A stretch of DNA of 6,164 nt from a bacterium. GTDB lineage: Bacteria > Chloroflexota > Dehalococcoidia > Tepidiformales > Tepidiformaceae. The position numbers and the translations under genes were made by a program. Location of the stretch: positions 1-6,164 of the forward strand of contig CAMAUF010000146.1 of the NCBI GenBank assembly GCA_945861295.1, read 5' to 3'. Below the pieces are notes generated by a model. It saw only the letters and a program-made list of their open reading frames with translations. It made no database searches and had not been told where the DNA came from. Shown one piece after another: positions 4,800 to 6,164 of the stretch (position 1 is its first letter; each line of letters starts with the position of its first letter).

Positions 4800-5339
4800 C
4801 TATCCGCCGCCGCCGAGGTTGACGTCGATGAAATCGCCGGGGCGGAGGAACTGGTCGACGGCGTCGTCGAAGCTGGCCGGGAGGACGGAGAGGAGCGCCG
4901 GTGTCAGGTCGAGCAAGCTCCGCGCGACCGGCGACTCGTCGATGCTGTCCTGGAGATCTGGATTCGGGTACACGACGAGCACGATGAGCACGACTTGGGC
5001 GATGACAATCGCCTTCGCGAACCCGAACACTGCGCCCGCCAGCTTATCGAGCGCGCCAAGGTTCAGCATCGTTACGAACGTCCGCAGCAGGTGGGCTGCC
5101 GTCTGGCCGCCGATGACCACGCCGAGCCAGATGGCCATGAAGGAGACCAAGTTCGCGAGTTTCGCGTTGTCAACGATCGGCTGCACCTTCGGGACCATAT
5201 CGTCGTAGAAGATACCGGCGATCGGCGTCGCAAGGATGATCGCGCAGAAGGAGACGATTTCCCGGATGAAGCCGCTCCGGAAGGCGCGCCAGGTGAGAAA
5301 AGCGATAAAGGCCACAAGGACGATCGAAAGCCAGTTCAC
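4800..5339 (-). CDS. CvpA-family inner membrane protein, copy 2
   Basis: The protein has 179 residues and the same plan as copy 1. A first segment at 4-20 is followed by GFIREIVSFCAI at 23-34, a second segment to about 48, YDDMVP, a third segment around SFMAIWLGVVIGG, and a fourth at 100-123 ending in VVYPN. The C-terminal SPVARSLLDLTPALLSVLP and DQFLRPGD match copy 1. The start is a GTG at 5339; it aligns exactly with the ATG of copy 1, and an AGGGGG run lies five bases upstream. It is the first gene of the leftward pair and is divergent from the Trm112-like gene, 69 bases away. The shared VSFCAI, ATPIA, YDD and VYPN blocks show an old tandem duplication, retained with roughly 50% divergence. 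Specific function unknown. Confidence 0.85.
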   Translation of the reverse strand: MNWLSIVLVAFIAFLTWRAFRSGFIREIVSFCAIILATPIAGIFYDDMVPKVQPIVDNAKLANLVSFMAIWLGVVIGGQTAAHLLRTFVTMLNLGALDKLAGAVFGFAKAIVIAQVVLIVLVVYPNPDLQDSIDESPVARSLLDLTPALLSVLPASFDDAVDQFLRPGDFIDVNLGGGG

Positions 5340-5373
5340 GGTCGCCCCCTCGTCCCACCTTCAGTCCGCGCCG

Positions 5374-5402
5374 TGGAAGGTTCAACCTAGGCACGGTACC
5401 AT
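5374..5402 (+). promoter_or_regulatory. Candidate promoter giving a leaderless Trm112-like mRNA
   Basis: TGGAAG (5374-5379), 17 bases, then TACCAT (5397-5402; 4 of 6 with TATAAT). The first transcribed base expected 7 bases after the -10 falls on the GTG start codon at 5409. This agrees with the absence of any Shine-Dalgarno sequence ahead of that gene. Confidence 0.4.
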
Positions 5403-5408
5403 CGTCCG

Positions 5409-5594
5409 GTGCGAAAAAGCCTGATGGAGATCCTGATCTGTCCGATGTGCCACGGGGCGCTCACCCTTGAGGTCGTCCGCGAGGAGGGCGACACGGTCAT
5501 CACTGGCACGATCCGTTGCCAAAAGTGCGGCGAAGCGTTCGCGATCGAGGACGGCCTCCCGAACATGATGCCCCCGGACATGCGGGCGCCATGA
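5409..5594 (+). CDS. Trm112-like zinc-binding protein (YcaR family), probably leaderless
   Basis: The 61-residue protein has a CPMC knuckle at 11-14 and CQKC at 37-40, the two Cys pairs of the Trm112/YcaR zinc fold. Before them is RKSLMEILI, and after them FAIEDGLPNMMPPD, the conserved C-terminal end of the family. In archaea and eukaryotes Trm112 is a small activator of RNA and protein methyltransferases; the bacterial members are mostly uncharacterised. The GTG at 5409 is chosen because homologs begin with a similar basic-then-LMEIL stretch. The alternative ATG at 5424 would remove it, and neither start has a ribosome binding site. A promoter candidate places the transcript start on the GTG. 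The stop overlaps the next gene by ATGA, so the downstream protein is probably co-translated. No methyltransferase gene is adjacent in this window. Confidence 0.85.
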   Translation: MRKSLMEILICPMCHGALTLEVVREEGDTVITGTIRCQKCGEAFAIEDGLPNMMPPDMRAP

Positions 5595-5857
5595 GTGAGA
5601 TCCCGCCGTGGCCCCATAAACCGGCCCTGCCCGAACGTCGCCAAATCGTGCCGCCGATGCCGTTGCTTTGGCGTGGCCTCGTGTTGGCTGGCGCCGGGCT
5701 CGTCGTCCTCCGCCTCGGGGTCGGGCCGCTTTTGAGAGGCCGAGCCTGGGGCCTTCTGGCGGCCCCGTGCGGCCTCGCCGTTGGCGCGCTGGCGCTTTGG
5801 TCGGCCGCCATCCACCTCACCGGTGGCGAACGCTTCGACGACCATGAGTTTGTGTGA
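5591..5857 (+). CDS. Small two-helix membrane protein, function unknown
   Basis: The protein has 88 residues and no family that I can name with certainty. A proline-rich cytosolic-looking start (SEIPPWPHKPALPERRQIVP) precedes two hydrophobic stretches, LLWRGLVLAGAGLVVLRLGV at about 25-44 and LLAAPCGLAVGALALWSAAI at about 54-73. A short loop with three Arg separates them. The protein ends in HLTGGERFDDHEFV, an acidic tail with the look of a conserved motif. The hairpin topology suggests an inner membrane protein with both ends on the same side. It overlaps the Trm112-like gene by four bases (ATGA), so the two are translationally coupled and probably work together or are simply co-expressed. 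An in-frame ATG at 5516 would extend it into the Trm112 gene and is rejected. Confidence 0.72.
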   Translation: MSEIPPWPHKPALPERRQIVPPMPLLWRGLVLAGAGLVVLRLGVGPLLRGRAWGLLAAPCGLAVGALALWSAAIHLTGGERFDDHEFV

Positions 5858-5865
5858 GCAGAGTT

Positions 5866-5882
5866 CCGAGTTCCGGGCTCGG
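5866..5882. terminator. Possible hairpin between convergent genes
   Basis: CCGAG-ttccggg-CTCGG is a 5-bp stem in the 36-base gap between the small membrane protein and folK, next to a short direct repeat of GAGTTCC at 5861 and 5868. It is well placed to serve both convergent genes but has no T-run on either side. Confidence 0.25.
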
Positions 5883-5893
5883 GGCGCTGCTCC

Positions 5894-6164
5894 TCAGGAT
5901 TGGGCGGGCAGCCGCAGCCTCGCGCCCGTACCGACGAGCCCTGCGGTCCCGGTCTCTTCGAGCAATGCCGCGGCGCTGACGCCAAGGCCGGGAAGCTCGC
6001 CGCCAATCAGCTCGGCCAGCGGGACGAGGACAAAGCTCCGGGTGGCGAGCAACGGGTGTGGCACAGTCAGCCACTCCGTTTCGATCGCAGTTTCGCCGTA
6101 GAAGAGGATGTCGATGTCGACGGGCCGAGGCCCCCAGCGGCGTTCCGGCCGGCGCCCGAGCGCG
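5894..6164 (-). CDS. folK: Hydroxymethyldihydropterin pyrophosphokinase, C-terminal part
   Basis: HPPK transfers pyrophosphate from ATP to 6-hydroxymethyl-7,8-dihydropterin in folate synthesis. The 89 visible residues contain RRWGPRPVDIDILFYG, whose Asp16 and Asp18 (numbered from the first whole residue visible) correspond to the Mg-binding Asp95 and Asp97 of the E. coli enzyme. LTVPHPLLATRSFVLVPLAE follows, with His36 and Arg42 at the same spacing as E. coli His115 and Arg121. The stop is TGA at 5894. The start and the first 70 or so residues lie beyond the right edge. The C-terminal tail ends GTGARLRLPAQS. It is convergent with the Trm112 pair. It shares folate metabolism with glyA, but the two are not in one operon. 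Confidence 0.94.
   Translation of the reverse strand, partial: ALGRRPERRWGPRPVDIDILFYGETAIETEWLTVPHPLLATRSFVLVPLAELIGGELPGLGVSAAALLEETGTAGLVGTGARLRLPAQS

Noticed and set aside
4386..5390. A 334-codon open frame on the plus strand across both CvpA genes
   Set aside because: It is the antisense shadow of two similar genes. Its repeated look comes from the duplication on the other strand, and it is highly charged with no motif.
5516..5590. Extension of the small membrane protein upstream to ATG 5516
   Set aside because: It lies inside the Trm112-like gene in another frame and is Arg-rich; the ATGA overlap at 5591 is the usual arrangement for coupled genes.
5500..6101. Open frames of 85-168 codons across the small membrane protein and the folK end
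   Set aside because: They are out of frame with the folK and membrane-protein reading frames and show no domain.

Overview
This 6.2 kb window is GC-rich, densely packed bacterial chromosome. The best guess at the source is Chloroflexota, perhaps a Dehalococcoidia- or Thermomicrobia-like lineage. The EF-Tu N-terminus, the serine hydroxymethyltransferase, a DUF4258-like relic and the Trm112-like/small membrane protein pair all have that flavour. The assignment is from memory of the families and is only moderately secure. No insertion sequence, CRISPR array, phage gene or rRNA was found.

Layout. (1) 1-674, minus strand: a tRNA-tuf operon. A promoter at 646-674 leads into tRNA-Thr(UGU), tRNA-Tyr(GUA), tRNA-Thr(GGU) and the first 59 codons of tuf (EF-Tu), which runs off the left edge. 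It is the classical thrU-tyrU-glyT-thrT-tufB order without tRNA-Gly; a structured spacer lies where glyT would be. (2) About 700-894, minus strand: a frameshifted relic of a DUF4258-like small protein. (3) 894-2069, minus strand: an alpha-methylacyl-CoA racemase-type class III CoA-transferase with its active-site residues intact. (4) 2163-2710, plus strand: a two-gene toxin-antitoxin-like operon, BrnT-like toxin first and ribbon-helix-helix protein second. It is divergent from the racemase and has an inverted repeat upstream that could be its operator. (5) 2777-4027, plus strand: glyA. (6) 4131-5339, minus strand: two tandem CvpA-family membrane proteins, about 50% identical to each other. (7) 5409-5857, plus strand: a Trm112-like zinc protein, probably translated from a leaderless GTG, overlapping by ATGA a small two-helix membrane protein of unknown function. 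(8) 5894-6164, minus strand: the C-terminal part of folK (HPPK), entering from the right edge.

How the parts relate. tuf and its tRNAs supply translation elongation. glyA (one-carbon units) and folK (folate synthesis) both belong to folate metabolism but are not in one operon. The racemase is a lone lipid or acyl-CoA enzyme here. The least ordinary items are the missing tRNA-Gly with its structured replacement spacer, the toxin-antitoxin-like pair with its candidate operator, the duplicated CvpA genes, and the coupled Trm112/membrane-protein pair. I did not find a clear-cut new multi-gene system.
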